The translations under genes and the position numbers were made by a program. A DNA stretch of 64,000 nt, from contig NZ_CP023689.1 in the NCBI RefSeq assembly GCF_008704715.1, positions 1,550,001-1,614,000 of the forward strand, read 5' to 3'. Below the pieces are notes generated by a model. It was given only the letters and a program-made list of their open reading frames with translations. It searched no databases and was not told the DNA's origin. Source of the DNA: Streptomyces chartreusis. Its GTDB lineage: Bacteria; Actinomycetota; Actinomycetes; Streptomycetales; Streptomycetaceae. Below, in pieces: positions 16,234 through 24,503 of this stretch. The stretch's first letter is position 1, and each line of letters opens with the position of its first letter.

Positions 16234-16855
16234 ACCTGCTGTTCGTGCGGAACTCCTCGACGAGGTGCGCGGGCGCCTTCTGCGGCGATCCGGCGTCGTA
16301 GGGCGGCTGCGGATCGTACTCGGTCAGCAGCTGCACGGCCTGTGCGTGCTCGTCGCCGGCGATCTTCCCGACCAGGGCCAGGCCCATGTCGATGCCGGAG
16401 GAGACACCGGCCGCGGTGACGTACTTGCCGTCGGGCACGACCCGCTCGCCCGTGGGCTCGGCGCCGTACTGCGCCAGGAAATCGAGGGTGAGCCAGTGGG
16501 TCGTGGCGCGGCGGCCGTCGAGGAGGCCGGCGGCGGCGAGGAGCAGCGAGCCGGTGCAGACGGAGGTCGTCCAGGTGCTCGTGCCGTCGGCGGTCCGCAG
16601 CCAGTCCAGAAAGGTCTCGTTCTCGATCTGGGCGAACGTTCCGGGGCCGCCCGGCACCACGACGATGTCGGGACTCGGAACGTCGGCGAGGGCCTTGTCG
16701 GCCGTGATGGCCAGGAACCCGGTGTCGGCCCGCACGGGTCCCGCGGTCTCGGCGACGAAGACCACCTCCGCGTCCGGGAGCCGGCTCAGTGCCTCGTAGG
16801 GCCCCACGATGTCGAGGGCGGTGAATCGGTCGTAGAGGGCCATCGCGATCTGCAT
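16220..16855 (-). CDS. DJ-1/PfpI family protein, isonitrile-hydratase-like
   Basis: 211-aa class I glutamine-amidotransferase-like protein. The nucleophile Cys is in TTSVCTGSLLLAAAGLL (near residue 98), the elbow found in Pseudomonas isonitrile hydratase InhA and in GlxA-type domains. GIDMGLALV near the C-terminus is also shared. It may hydrate isonitriles or act on another small electrophile. It lies 40 bp after the GlxA-family regulator gene on the same strand, so regulator and enzyme probably form one operon. The two proteins share a closely similar core. Confidence 0.82.
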   Translation of the reverse strand: MQIAMALYDRFTALDIVGPYEALSRLPDAEVVFVAETAGPVRADTGFLAITADKALADVPSPDIVVVPGGPGTFAQIENETFLDWLRTADGTSTWTTSVCTGSLLLAAAGLLDGRRATTHWLTLDFLAQYGAEPTGERVVPDGKYVTAAGVSSGIDMGLALVGKIAGDEHAQAVQLLTEYDPQPPYDAGSPQKAPAHLVEEFRTNSRFSLA

Positions 16856-16895
16856 GGGTCTGCCTTTCGGTTGCGGTGCTGCTCGGTCGGTGGGT

Positions 16896-17855
16896 TCAGC
16901 GGGCGGGTGCCGGGCGGAACCGGCGGCGGTACTCGGCCGGGGCGGCGCCGAGGGCCCTGACGAAGGCCCGGCGCATGGCTTCCGGGGTGCCGTAGCCGCT
17001 GGCCCGGGAGATCTCCTCGACGCCGTCGGAGGTGTCCTCCAGGAGCCGGCGGGCGTGTTCGAGGCGGACCCGGTCGACGTACCTGCCGGGGGTCATGCCG
17101 GTCTCGGTCTGGAAGGCGCGGGCGAAGTGGCGCGGTGAGAGGCTCGCGCGGGTGGCGAGGGACTCGACGGTGAGGTCGGCGTCGGGGTGCTCGGTGATCC
17201 AGCGCTGGACGTCCCGCAAGGGCTCCCGCTGGGCGGTCTGGGCGGCGAGCTGGGCGCTGAACTGGGCCTGGTTCCCGGGCCGGCGCAGGAAGACGACGAG
17301 GTGGCGTGCGATGCCGAGGGCCACGTCCCGGCCCAGGTCCTCCTCGACCAGGGCGAGGGCGAGGTCGATGCCGGAGGTCACACCGGCGGAGGTGGCGACG
17401 TGTCCGTCGCGCACATAGATGGGGTCCGGGTCGACCTCGACGTCCGGGTGGTCGCGGGCGAGCTTGTCGCAGTACGCCCAGTGGGTCGTGGCGCGGCGGC
17501 CGTCCAGCAGGCCCGCGGCGGCGAGCAGGATCGCGCCGGTGCAGACGGAGACCAGCCGCTCGGCGCGGGGGCCGTGCTCGCGCAGCCAGCCGACCAGGGC
17601 GGGGTCCGGGGTGCGGGTGCCCTGGCCGCCGGGGACGACGAGGGTGTGCGCGTCGAGCGGGTCGTCGAGGGCCTGGTCCGGTACGAGGGTCAGGCCGCTG
17701 GAGGTGCGTACGGGAGCGCCGTCCAGGGAGGCGGTGCGGATGCGGTACGTGCCCGGAGCGTGCTGCTCGGCCCCCATGAAGACCTCGAGCGGCCCGGTGA
17801 CATCGAGGCTCTGCACCGCGTCGAAGAGTACGAAGAGAACGGTTCGCTGCGCCAT
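16896..17855 (-). CDS. GlxA-family transcriptional regulator (DJ-1 domain plus AraC HTH)
   Basis: 319-aa regulator. Residues about 1-190 form a DJ-1/PfpI-like sensor domain with VCTGAILLAAAGLLDGRRA around the Cys elbow. Residues about 215-315 form an AraC-type double helix-turn-helix with LSPRHFARAFQTETGMTPGR. ATG 17855 has GAAGG just upstream; an earlier in-frame start lacks this. It probably controls its own operon with the DJ-1 enzyme gene, and possibly the divergent SCO6745-family gene across a 113-bp gap that holds a clear palindrome. Confidence 0.87.
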   Translation of the reverse strand: MAQRTVLFVLFDAVQSLDVTGPLEVFMGAEQHAPGTYRIRTASLDGAPVRTSSGLTLVPDQALDDPLDAHTLVVPGGQGTRTPDPALVGWLREHGPRAERLVSVCTGAILLAAAGLLDGRRATTHWAYCDKLARDHPDVEVDPDPIYVRDGHVATSAGVTSGIDLALALVEEDLGRDVALGIARHLVVFLRRPGNQAQFSAQLAAQTAQREPLRDVQRWITEHPDADLTVESLATRASLSPRHFARAFQTETGMTPGRYVDRVRLEHARRLLEDTSDGVEEISRASGYGTPEAMRRAFVRALGAAPAEYRRRFRPAPAR

Positions 17856-17941
17856 GCCTTCAATTCTTCGGCGCCTACGCGGTGGCCGCAATGACGGGCT
17901 CCCCACCTTTTCTGCCATCATGCGCTCGGACCCGAGCGACG

Positions 17942-17957
17942 TACCAAGCGGTTGGTA
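17942..17957. promoter_or_regulatory. Palindromic operator-like site
   Basis: Inverted repeat TACCAA-GCGG-TTGGTA between divergent glxA-like and SCO6745-family genes, ending 11 bp before the ATG at 17969. Its form suits a TetR-family dimer. No TetR gene is in the window, so the binder is unknown. Confidence 0.55.
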
Positions 17958-17968
17958 ACCTGCCGGGC

Positions 17969-18838
17969 ATGACTACTGCCGCCCTTGAGCCCCGTGCCGG
18001 CCGCCGCTGCCACAACATGCTCAACTCCCTGCACGCGACGTCGTACTTCGCTCCCGAGCTGGGCAGGGAACTGGCCGCTCTCGGGATCACGCACCCGAGG
18101 GCCGTCAACTTCGCGGTACGGGCCGCCGCGCTGGGGCCGGTCGGCGCGGGCGCGGTGACGGCGACGTTCTACAACTACAAGCACGAGCTGGTCGCCCGGC
18201 ACGTCCCCGCCGTGTGGGCGATCGCCTCCCCCGAGGACGTGCTCGCGGCACGCGTGCGTGCGGTCGACTCGGCACTGCGGCGGCTGCTCGGCGAGGAGAC
18301 TCCGGCGTCGGCGGAGATGACGGAGGCCGCGCAGCTCGCGCTGCGGGCGACCGAGGCGTGTTCGCGCAGCGCCCGGCCGTTGTACTCGGCGCACGCGGAT
18401 CTGCCGGTGCCCGAGGAGCCGCATCTGGCGTTCTTCCATGCCACGACACTGCTGCGTGAGCACCGGGGAGACGGTCATCTCGCCGTGCTGATGGCTGCCG
18501 GGCTCGACGGCCTGGAGGCGGTGGTGACCCACACGGCGACCGGCAAGGGCATGACGCCGAAGTGGATCTTCTCCACGCGCGGTTGGACGCAGGAGGACTG
18601 GGACGCGGCGTCGGAGCGCCTGCGCGGGCGCGGTCTGCTGGACGCGGGCGGTGAACTGACGGACCAGGGCACTGCCTTGCGCAAGGAGATCGAGTCCGAG
18701 ACGGACCGCCTGGACCGGGCGCCGTACGAGCACCTCGGGGCGGAGGGCGTCGCGCGGCTGACCGAGCTCGGGGCCGGGTTCGCGGGGGCCGCGGTGACGG
18801 CGGGGGCGTTCCCGGCCGATCTGCTCGGCAAGGGCTGA
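17969..18838 (+). CDS. SCO6745 family protein of unknown function
   Basis: 289-aa soluble protein resembling the actinobacterial family NCBI names SCO6745 (from memory). It is Ala-rich and mostly helical. The C-terminal third, with RGWTQEDWDAASERLRGRG and LTDQGTALRKEIESETD, looks like a winged-helix domain, so a regulatory role is possible, but I see no proven catalytic motif. ATG 17969 is preceded by a palindromic site; an earlier in-frame start would run through it. Function unknown. Confidence 0.75.
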   Translation: MTTAALEPRAGRRCHNMLNSLHATSYFAPELGRELAALGITHPRAVNFAVRAAALGPVGAGAVTATFYNYKHELVARHVPAVWAIASPEDVLAARVRAVDSALRRLLGEETPASAEMTEAAQLALRATEACSRSARPLYSAHADLPVPEEPHLAFFHATTLLREHRGDGHLAVLMAAGLDGLEAVVTHTATGKGMTPKWIFSTRGWTQEDWDAASERLRGRGLLDAGGELTDQGTALRKEIESETDRLDRAPYEHLGAEGVARLTELGAGFAGAAVTAGAFPADLLGKG

Positions 18839-18872
18839 GGCGCGGATTCTCGCCCCCGCCGCCCCTACCCGT

Positions 18873-18915
18873 CCCTCCCCCAAGCTCTCGGCTTCGCTCG
18901 AGCAGGGGGGACCCC
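18873..18915. repeat. Dispersed Streptomyces intergenic hairpin element
   Basis: A hairpin-forming element of the form CTCCCCCAAGCTCTCGGCTT followed by CGCTCGAGCAGGGGGGAC, which I recognise as scattered through many Streptomyces intergenic regions. It lies in the 272-bp gap between the SCO6745-family gene and tex. It may also act as terminator for the upstream gene. Confidence 0.7.
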
Positions 18916-19110
18916 CATCCAGTGGCTCCGCCCCTTCAACCCCTGGGGCTGCCTCCCCAGACCCCGCTTCGGCCCGAACGGCCTCGTCCTCAAACGCCGG
19001 ACGGGCTGAAATGCATGGCGCGACGGGCCGGGTTGGTGCCCTGATCCCCGGTTGTCGGTGTCACCTGCCACAATTGCCGCGCAACCTCAGTGAGAAGGCG
19101 GGACGGGATC

Positions 19111-21525
19111 GTGACGACACCCCTCGTAGGGTCCATCGAAGGCAGGATCGCCGCGGAGCTCGGCGTACGGGAGCGGCAGGTGAAGGCTGCCGTGGAGCTG
19201 CTCGACGGCGGTTCGACGGTGCCTTTCATCGCCCGCTACCGCAAGGAAGCGACCGAGATGCTCGACGACGCGCAGTTGCGCACGCTCGAGGAGCGGCTGC
19301 GCTATCTGCGTGAGCTGGAGGAGCGGCGGACGGCGATCCTCGACTCGGTGCGCGAGCAGGGCAAGCTGACCGAGGAGCTTCAGGCCCGGATCCGCGGCGC
19401 CGAGACCAAGGCGCGGCTCGAGGACATCTATCTGCCGTACAAGCCCAAGCGGCGGACCAAGGCGCAGATCGCCCGCGAGGCCGGCCTTGAGCCGCTGGCC
19501 GACGGGCTGCTCGGTGACGCGACGGTCGAGCCGCTGGCCGCGGCCGCCGCGTTCGTGGACGCCGACAAGGGCGTGGCCGATCCGCAGGCCGCCCTGGACG
19601 GCGCCCGGGCGATCCTGACGGAGCGCTTCTCGGAGGACGCCGACCTCATCGGCGAACTGCGTGAGCGCATGTGGGTGCGCGGGCGGCTGGCCGCGAAGGT
19701 CCGCGAGGGCAAGGAGGAGGCGGGCGCGAAGTTCGCCGACTACTTCGACTTCGCCGAGCCGTTCACGGAGCTGCCCTCGCACCGCATCCTGGCGATGCTG
19801 CGCGGCGAGAAGGAGGAGGTCCTCGACCTCGTCCTGGAGCCCGAGGAGCAGACCGACGGTCCTTCGTCGTACGAGGGGATCGTCGCCCACAAGTTCCAGA
19901 TCGCCGACCGCGGGCGTCCCGCCGACAAGTGGCTGACGGACACGGTCCGCTGGGCCTGGCGGACCCGGATCCTCGTGCACCTCGGCATCGACCTCAGGCT
20001 GCGGCTGCGCACCGCCGCCGAGGACGAGGCGGTCGACGTGTTCGCGAAGAACCTCCGCGACCTGCTGCTCGCCGCCCCGGCCGGCACCCGCTCGACGCTG
20101 GGCCTGGACCCCGGTTTCCGCACGGGTGTGAAGGTCGCCGTCGTCGACGCCACCGGAAAGGTCGTGGCGACGGACGTCATCCACCCGCACGTCCCGGCGA
20201 ACAAGTGGGACGAGGCGATCGCCAAGCTGGCGCGCCTGGCGAAGGAGCACGCGGTCGATCTGATCGCGATCGGCAACGGCACGGCGTCCCGCGAGACCGA
20301 CAAGCTCGCCGGTGAACTGATCACCAAGTACCCCGAGTTGAAGCTCACCAAGGTGATGGTGTCCGAGGCAGGCGCCTCGGTGTACTCGGCGTCCGCCTTC
20401 GCCTCCCAGGAACTGCCCGACATGGACGTGTCGCTGCGCGGTGCCGTCTCGATCGCCCGCCGGCTCCAGGACCCGCTGGCCGAGCTGGTGAAGATCGACC
20501 CGAAGTCGATCGGCGTCGGCCAGTACCAGCACGACCTGTCCGAGGTGAAGCTGTCGCGCTCGCTGGACGCGGTGGTGGAGGACTGTGTGAACGGCGTCGG
20601 GGTCGACGTCAACACCGCCTCCGCGCCGCTGCTCGCCCGCGTCTCCGGCATCACCTCCGGGCTCGCCGAGAACATCGTGTCCCACCGGGACTCCAACGGC
20701 CCGTTCATGTCCCGCTCGCAGCTGAAGAACGTGGCGCGGCTCGGCCCGAAGGCGTACGAGCAGTGCGCGGGCTTCCTGCGCATCCGCGGCGGCGACGACC
20801 CGCTGGACGCCTCCAGCGTGCACCCGGAGGCCTATCCGGTGGTGCGGCGCATGGTGAAGACCTCGGGCCAGGAGGTGGCCTCACTCATCGGCAACACGGG
20901 CGTGCTGCGCTCGCTGAAGCCGAACGAGTTCGTGGACGAGACGTTCGGTCTGCCGACGGTCTCGGACATCCTCAAGGAGCTGGAGAAGCCCGGGCGCGAC
21001 CCGCGGCCCGCCTTCAAGACGGCCACCTTCAAGGAGGGCGTGGAGAAGATCTCCGACCTGACGTCCGGGATGGTCCTGGAGGGCGTCGTGACGAACGTGG
21101 CGGCGTTCGGCGCGTTCATCGACGTCGGTGTCCACCAGGACGGTCTCGCGCATGTCTCCGCGCTGTCGAAGACGTTCGTCAAGGACCCGCGGGACGTCGT
21201 GAAGCCCGGTGACATCGTCAAGGTGAAGGTCCTCGACGTCGACATCCCGCGCAAGCGGATCTCTCTGACGCTCCGCCTCGACGACGAAGCCGCCGGCCAG
21301 GGCCAGCAGGGCGGGGGCGGCGGCGAGCGCCGTCAGCGCGGCGGGCGTCCGCCGCAGCAGCGGCAGGGCCGCGGCGGAGGCGGAGGCGGCGGTTCCCGTC
21401 AGGGCAGTGGCGGTTCCCGTCAGGGCGGTGGTGCTTCCCGTCAGGCGCCGCCGCCGGCCAACAGCGCCATGGCCGACGCGCTGCGCCGCGCGGGTCTGCT
21501 CGACCCGAAGAAGGGCAAGCGCTGA
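19111..21525 (+). CDS. tex: Tex family RNA-binding transcription accessory protein
   Basis: About 804 aa. Domains in order: helical Tex N-terminal region (about 1-200), YqgF/RNase H-like domain starting at [19 protein letters not shown] (about 328), helix-hairpin-helix repeats around [20 protein letters not shown] (about 495), and an S1 RNA-binding domain with [20 protein letters not shown] (about 650-720). The tail (about 730-785) is a Gly/Arg/Gln-rich stretch with repeated SRQG units before a conserved end. Known Tex proteins bind nucleic acid and the transcribing ribosome/RNA polymerase complex. I chose GTG 19111 ([11 protein letters not shown]); an in-frame GTG lies seven codons upstream. 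Confidence 0.92.
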   Translation: MTTPLVGSIEGRIAAELGVRERQVKAAVELLDGGSTVPFIARYRKEATEMLDDAQLRTLEERLRYLRELEERRTAILDSVREQGKLTEELQARIRGAETKARLEDIYLPYKPKRRTKAQIAREAGLEPLADGLLGDATVEPLAAAAAFVDADKGVADPQAALDGARAILTERFSEDADLIGELRERMWVRGRLAAKVREGKEEAGAKFADYFDFAEPFTELPSHRILAMLRGEKEEVLDLVLEPEEQTDGPSSYEGIVAHKFQIADRGRPADKWLTDTVRWAWRTRILVHLGIDLRLRLRTAAEDEAVDVFAKNLRDLLLAAPAGTRSTLGLDPGFRTGVKVAVVDATGKVVATDVIHPHVPANKWDEAIAKLARLAKEHAVDLIAIGNGTASRETDKLAGELITKYPELKLTKVMVSEAGASVYSASAFASQELPDMDVSLRGAVSIARRLQDPLAELVKIDPKSIGVGQYQHDLSEVKLSRSLDAVVEDCVNGVGVDVNTASAPLLARVSGITSGLAENIVSHRDSNGPFMSRSQLKNVARLGPKAYEQCAGFLRIRGGDDPLDASSVHPEAYPVVRRMVKTSGQEVASLIGNTGVLRSLKPNEFVDETFGLPTVSDILKELEKPGRDPRPAFKTATFKEGVEKISDLTSGMVLEGVVTNVAAFGAFIDVGVHQDGLAHVSALSKTFVKDPRDVVKPGDIVKVKVLDVDIPRKRISLTLRLDDEAAGQGQQGGGGGERRQRGGRPPQQRQGRGGGGGGGSRQGSGGSRQGGGASRQAPPPANSAMADALRRAGLLDPKKGKR

Positions 21526-21555
21526 CCCGACCCCCGAAAGGGGCGCCGACGCGAC

Positions 21556-21601
21556 AAAGGGCCCGGCCCCTCCGGTACGACTCGGAGGGGCCGGGCCCTT
21601 T
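21556..21601. terminator. Bidirectional terminator between tex and the ABC-F gene
   Basis: Perfect 19-bp stem running from AAAGGGCCCGG (starting 21556) to its complement ending CCGGGCCCTTT (21601), with an 8-nt loop. It starts with A and ends with T residues, so it can work for both convergent genes. Confidence 0.9.
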
Positions 21602-21624
21602 CGTGTGTGGGGCGACGGGGCGTT

Positions 21625-23265
21625 CTAGCGTTCCGTCACCTTGCCGTCGGCGACGTCCAGGCGGCGGGTGAGATGGACCGCGTCGAGCATGCGCCGGTCG
21701 TGGGTGACCAGGAGCAGCGTGCCCTCGTAGGCGTCCAGGGCCGACTCCAGCTGCTCGATGGCCGGCAGGTCGAGATGGTTGGTGGGCTCGTCCAGGACCA
21801 GCAGGTTGACGCCCCTGCCCTGGAGGAGGGCGAGGGCGGCGCGGGTCCGCTCGCCCGGCGAGAGGGTGGCGGCGGAACGCAGGACGTGGTCCCTCTTCAG
21901 GCCGAACTTGGCCAGGAGGGTGCGGACTTCGACCGGTTCGGTGTCGGGGACGGCCGCGCAGAAGGCGTCGAGCAGGGACTCCTCGCCGTGGAACAGCTTG
22001 CGGGCCTGGTCGACCTCGCCGATCAGCACGCCGGAGCCGAGCGACGCCTGGCCCGCGGTCAGCGGGACGCGGCCCAGCAGGGCGCCCAGCAGCGTGGACT
22101 TGCCCGCGCCGTTGGCGCCGGTGACGGCCACGCGGTCCGCCCAGTCGATCTGGAGGGAGACCGGGCCGAGGGTGAAGGCGCCGCGTCGTACCTCGGCGTC
22201 GCGCAGGGTCGCGACCACGGCGCCCGAGCGGGGCGCCGAGGCGATCTCCATGCGCAGTTCCCACTCCTTGCGGGGCTCCTCGACGACGTCCAGGCGCTCG
22301 ATCATGCGCTGGGTCTGGCGGGCCTTGGCGGCCTGCTTCTCGCTGGCCTCGCTGCGGAACTTGCGGCCGATCTTGTCGTTGTCGTTGTTCGCCTTGCGCC
22401 GGGCGTTCTTGACGCCCTTGTCCATCCAGGAGCGCTGCATCTGGGCCCGGTCCTGGAGGGCGGCCTTCTTGTCGGCGTACTCCTCGTAGTCGTCGCGGGC
22501 GTGCCGGCGGGCCACGTCGCGCTCTTCGAGGTACGCCTCGTAGCCGCCGCCGTAGAGGTTGATCTGCCGCTGGGCGAGGTCGAGTTCGAGGACCTTGGTG
22601 ACCGTGCGGGTGAGGAACTCGCGGTCGTGGCTGACGACCACCGTGCCGGCGCGCAGGCCGGAGACGAACGCCTCCAGGCGTTCCAGGCCGTCGAGGTCGA
22701 GGTCGTTGGTCGGCTCGTCCAGCAGGAAGACGTCGTAGCGGGACAGCAGCAGCGAGGCCAGTCCGGCGCGGGCCGCCTGGCCGCCGGACAGCGAGGTCAT
22801 CGGCTGGTCCAGGTCCACGGCGAGGCCCAGCGAGTCGGCGGTCTCCTCCGCCCGCTCGTCGAGGTCGGCGCCGCCCAGGTCCAGCCAGCGCTCCAGGCTC
22901 GTGGCGTACGCGTCGTCCGCGCCCGGCGCCCCGTCCACGAGGGCCTGGGTCGCCTCGTCCATGGTCCGCTGGGCCTCGGCGACTCCGGTGCGGCGGGCCA
23001 GGAACTGCCGTACGGTCTCGCCGGGGCGCCGCTCCGGTTCCTGCGGGAGGTGACCGACGGTCGCCGTCGGCGGGGACAGCCGTAGCTCGCCCTCCTCCGG
23101 CGCGGTCAGCCCGGCGAGCAGGCGCAGCAGCGTGGACTTGCCCGCGCCGTTGGCCCCGACCAGGCCGATCACGTCTCCGGGTGCGACGACGAGGTCGAGC
23201 CCGCTGAACAGGGAGCGGTCACCGTGGCCGGCGGCGAGGTTCTTGGCGACGAGGGTGGCAGTCAC
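21625..23265 (-). CDS. ABC-F family ATPase
   Basis: 546-aa soluble protein with two ABC domains and no membrane segment. There are two identical Walker A motifs GANGAGKS (first near 37-44), signatures LSGGQ and LSPGE, and Walker B/D-loops LLDEPTNDLDL and VLDEPTNHLDL. A long charged linker between the domains (about 255-335, rich in Lys and Arg) would reach into the ribosome as in other ABC-F factors. Such proteins act in translation quality control or ribosome protection against antibiotics; which one applies cannot be told here. It is a single gene convergent with tex. Confidence 0.88.
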   Translation of the reverse strand: MTATLVAKNLAAGHGDRSLFSGLDLVVAPGDVIGLVGANGAGKSTLLRLLAGLTAPEEGELRLSPPTATVGHLPQEPERRPGETVRQFLARRTGVAEAQRTMDEATQALVDGAPGADDAYATSLERWLDLGGADLDERAEETADSLGLAVDLDQPMTSLSGGQAARAGLASLLLSRYDVFLLDEPTNDLDLDGLERLEAFVSGLRAGTVVVSHDREFLTRTVTKVLELDLAQRQINLYGGGYEAYLEERDVARRHARDDYEEYADKKAALQDRAQMQRSWMDKGVKNARRKANNDNDKIGRKFRSEASEKQAAKARQTQRMIERLDVVEEPRKEWELRMEIASAPRSGAVVATLRDAEVRRGAFTLGPVSLQIDWADRVAVTGANGAGKSTLLGALLGRVPLTAGQASLGSGVLIGEVDQARKLFHGEESLLDAFCAAVPDTEPVEVRTLLAKFGLKRDHVLRSAATLSPGERTRAALALLQGRGVNLLVLDEPTNHLDLPAIEQLESALDAYEGTLLLVTHDRRMLDAVHLTRRLDVADGKVTER

Positions 23266-23310
23266 AGAGGGCGATCCTAATCGCCCCGCCGGGCCCCGGG
23301 CACCTTCGTT

Positions 23311-24333
23311 TCATCTCGCCATCGCCTCCACCAGCACGCTCCCGGACGTCCTCGCCACGACGAACGACTCCCCCTTCACCGCCTTCGCGTCCAGCGTGAT
23401 GCGGTGCCGGCCCGCCTCCAGGATGCCGTCGAAGACCTCGTGGGTGTGGGTGCGGTAGAGGCGGTCGAGGCGGTACGCGGTCAGACGTACCCGGCACGGC
23501 GAGGTGACCTCGACGCCGGCCTCGCCGTCGGCGGCGACGAGCCGGGTCAGGCGACGCTGTTCGACGGGGCTGCGGTCCAGGGCGTGTTCGATCTGCGCCA
23601 CGAGCAGCGGCACGATCGGCGCGAGGCCGTCGACGTACGCCACCTCCACCCCGGCGTCGGTGAAGGCGCGGCGTACGGCGGCGCGCTGTTCCCCGCCGAT
23701 GCCGCGGCCGAAGGCGACGGCGCCGTAGGCGCGCAGTTCGTCGGCGGGGACGTCGCCGAGTTCGTGGGTGATGTCGGCGCCGATGCCGATGGTGCGCAGG
23801 GCGGCGGCGAGCTTGGCGAGGAGGGCGACGCGGGCGCCGATGAGGAGCACCCGGCGGCGGGGTGCCTCCGCGGTGCCCTGGAGCAGGGCGCCCAGGGCCG
23901 CGCGGTACTCGGCGCCCTGGAAGCGGAAGGGGCCGATGCCGTGGTAGCCGTTGAGTTCCAGGTCGGCGTGTTCGTCGGTCTGCCAGGCGAAGTCCTGCCA
24001 GATGTAGTCGTCGTCCTCCTTGTCGATGACCGCGGTGACGGCGCCGCAGGCGAGGTCCGCGCATTCGGGGCAGCCGTAGATGACGTACCGCCCGCCCGGC
24101 AGCGGGGGTTCCGCCTCCAGCAGCAGGCTGCGGACCTGTGCGGTGAAGATGGCGGGCGGGACGTCGGAGGCGAGCGGGGAGACGGCGTCGAGGTCGGAGA
24201 GCTGGAACAGCAGCGGGCGTCCGTCGACGATGAAGTCCACGAAGTCCCGGTGCACCTGGAAGTCACCGTTGGCGAGGACGCCACCGGCACGCATCGCCGG
24301 TGCCAGGCCGAAGGTCGCGTACGCGGCAGACAT
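23311..24333 (-). CDS. Protein of unknown function with a CPEC...C cysteine cluster
   Basis: 340-aa predicted cytoplasmic protein. The sequence YGCPECADLACG (C88, C91, C96) could bind a metal. The middle has a Rossmann-like stretch, RRVLLIGARVALLAKLAAAL (about 177-196), as in proteins annotated as oxidoreductases, but no complete nucleotide-binding motif. I chose ATG 24333 (MSAAYATF); an upstream ATG at 24375 would add 14 residues. It is probably a single gene between the ABC-F and BCCT genes. I do not recognise a characterised homologue. Confidence 0.6.
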   Translation of the reverse strand: MSAAYATFGLAPAMRAGGVLANGDFQVHRDFVDFIVDGRPLLFQLSDLDAVSPLASDVPPAIFTAQVRSLLLEAEPPLPGGRYVIYGCPECADLACGAVTAVIDKEDDDYIWQDFAWQTDEHADLELNGYHGIGPFRFQGAEYRAALGALLQGTAEAPRRRVLLIGARVALLAKLAAALRTIGIGADITHELGDVPADELRAYGAVAFGRGIGGEQRAAVRRAFTDAGVEVAYVDGLAPIVPLLVAQIEHALDRSPVEQRRLTRLVAADGEAGVEVTSPCRVRLTAYRLDRLYRTHTHEVFDGILEAGRHRITLDAKAVKGESFVVARTSGSVLVEAMAR

Positions 24334-24451
24334 GCTGTGAGTATCCCCAGAGCGGGACCGATATGAGCGCGGCATGACATATTCCGCTACGTCCCGGCAT
24401 GCGAAACGGACAGGTGGCCGAGGTTGTCGCCGTAAAGAGGGGGCGTGAAGG

Positions 24452-24493
24452 CGCGCGGGGCGGAGGCGTTCCTACTCGCCTCCGCCCCGCGCG
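24452..24493 (-). terminator. Terminator after the BCCT transporter gene
   Basis: Perfect 17-bp stem CGCGCGGGGCGGAGGCG (24452-24468) with its complement at 24477-24493 and an 8-nt loop, 10 bp beyond the BCCT stop on the minus strand. Confidence 0.85.
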
Positions 24494-24503
24494 TGCGCGT
24501 CAC

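Noticed and set aside
19087-20823. 578-codon minus-strand frame opposite tex
   Set aside because: Shadow of tex; no motifs.
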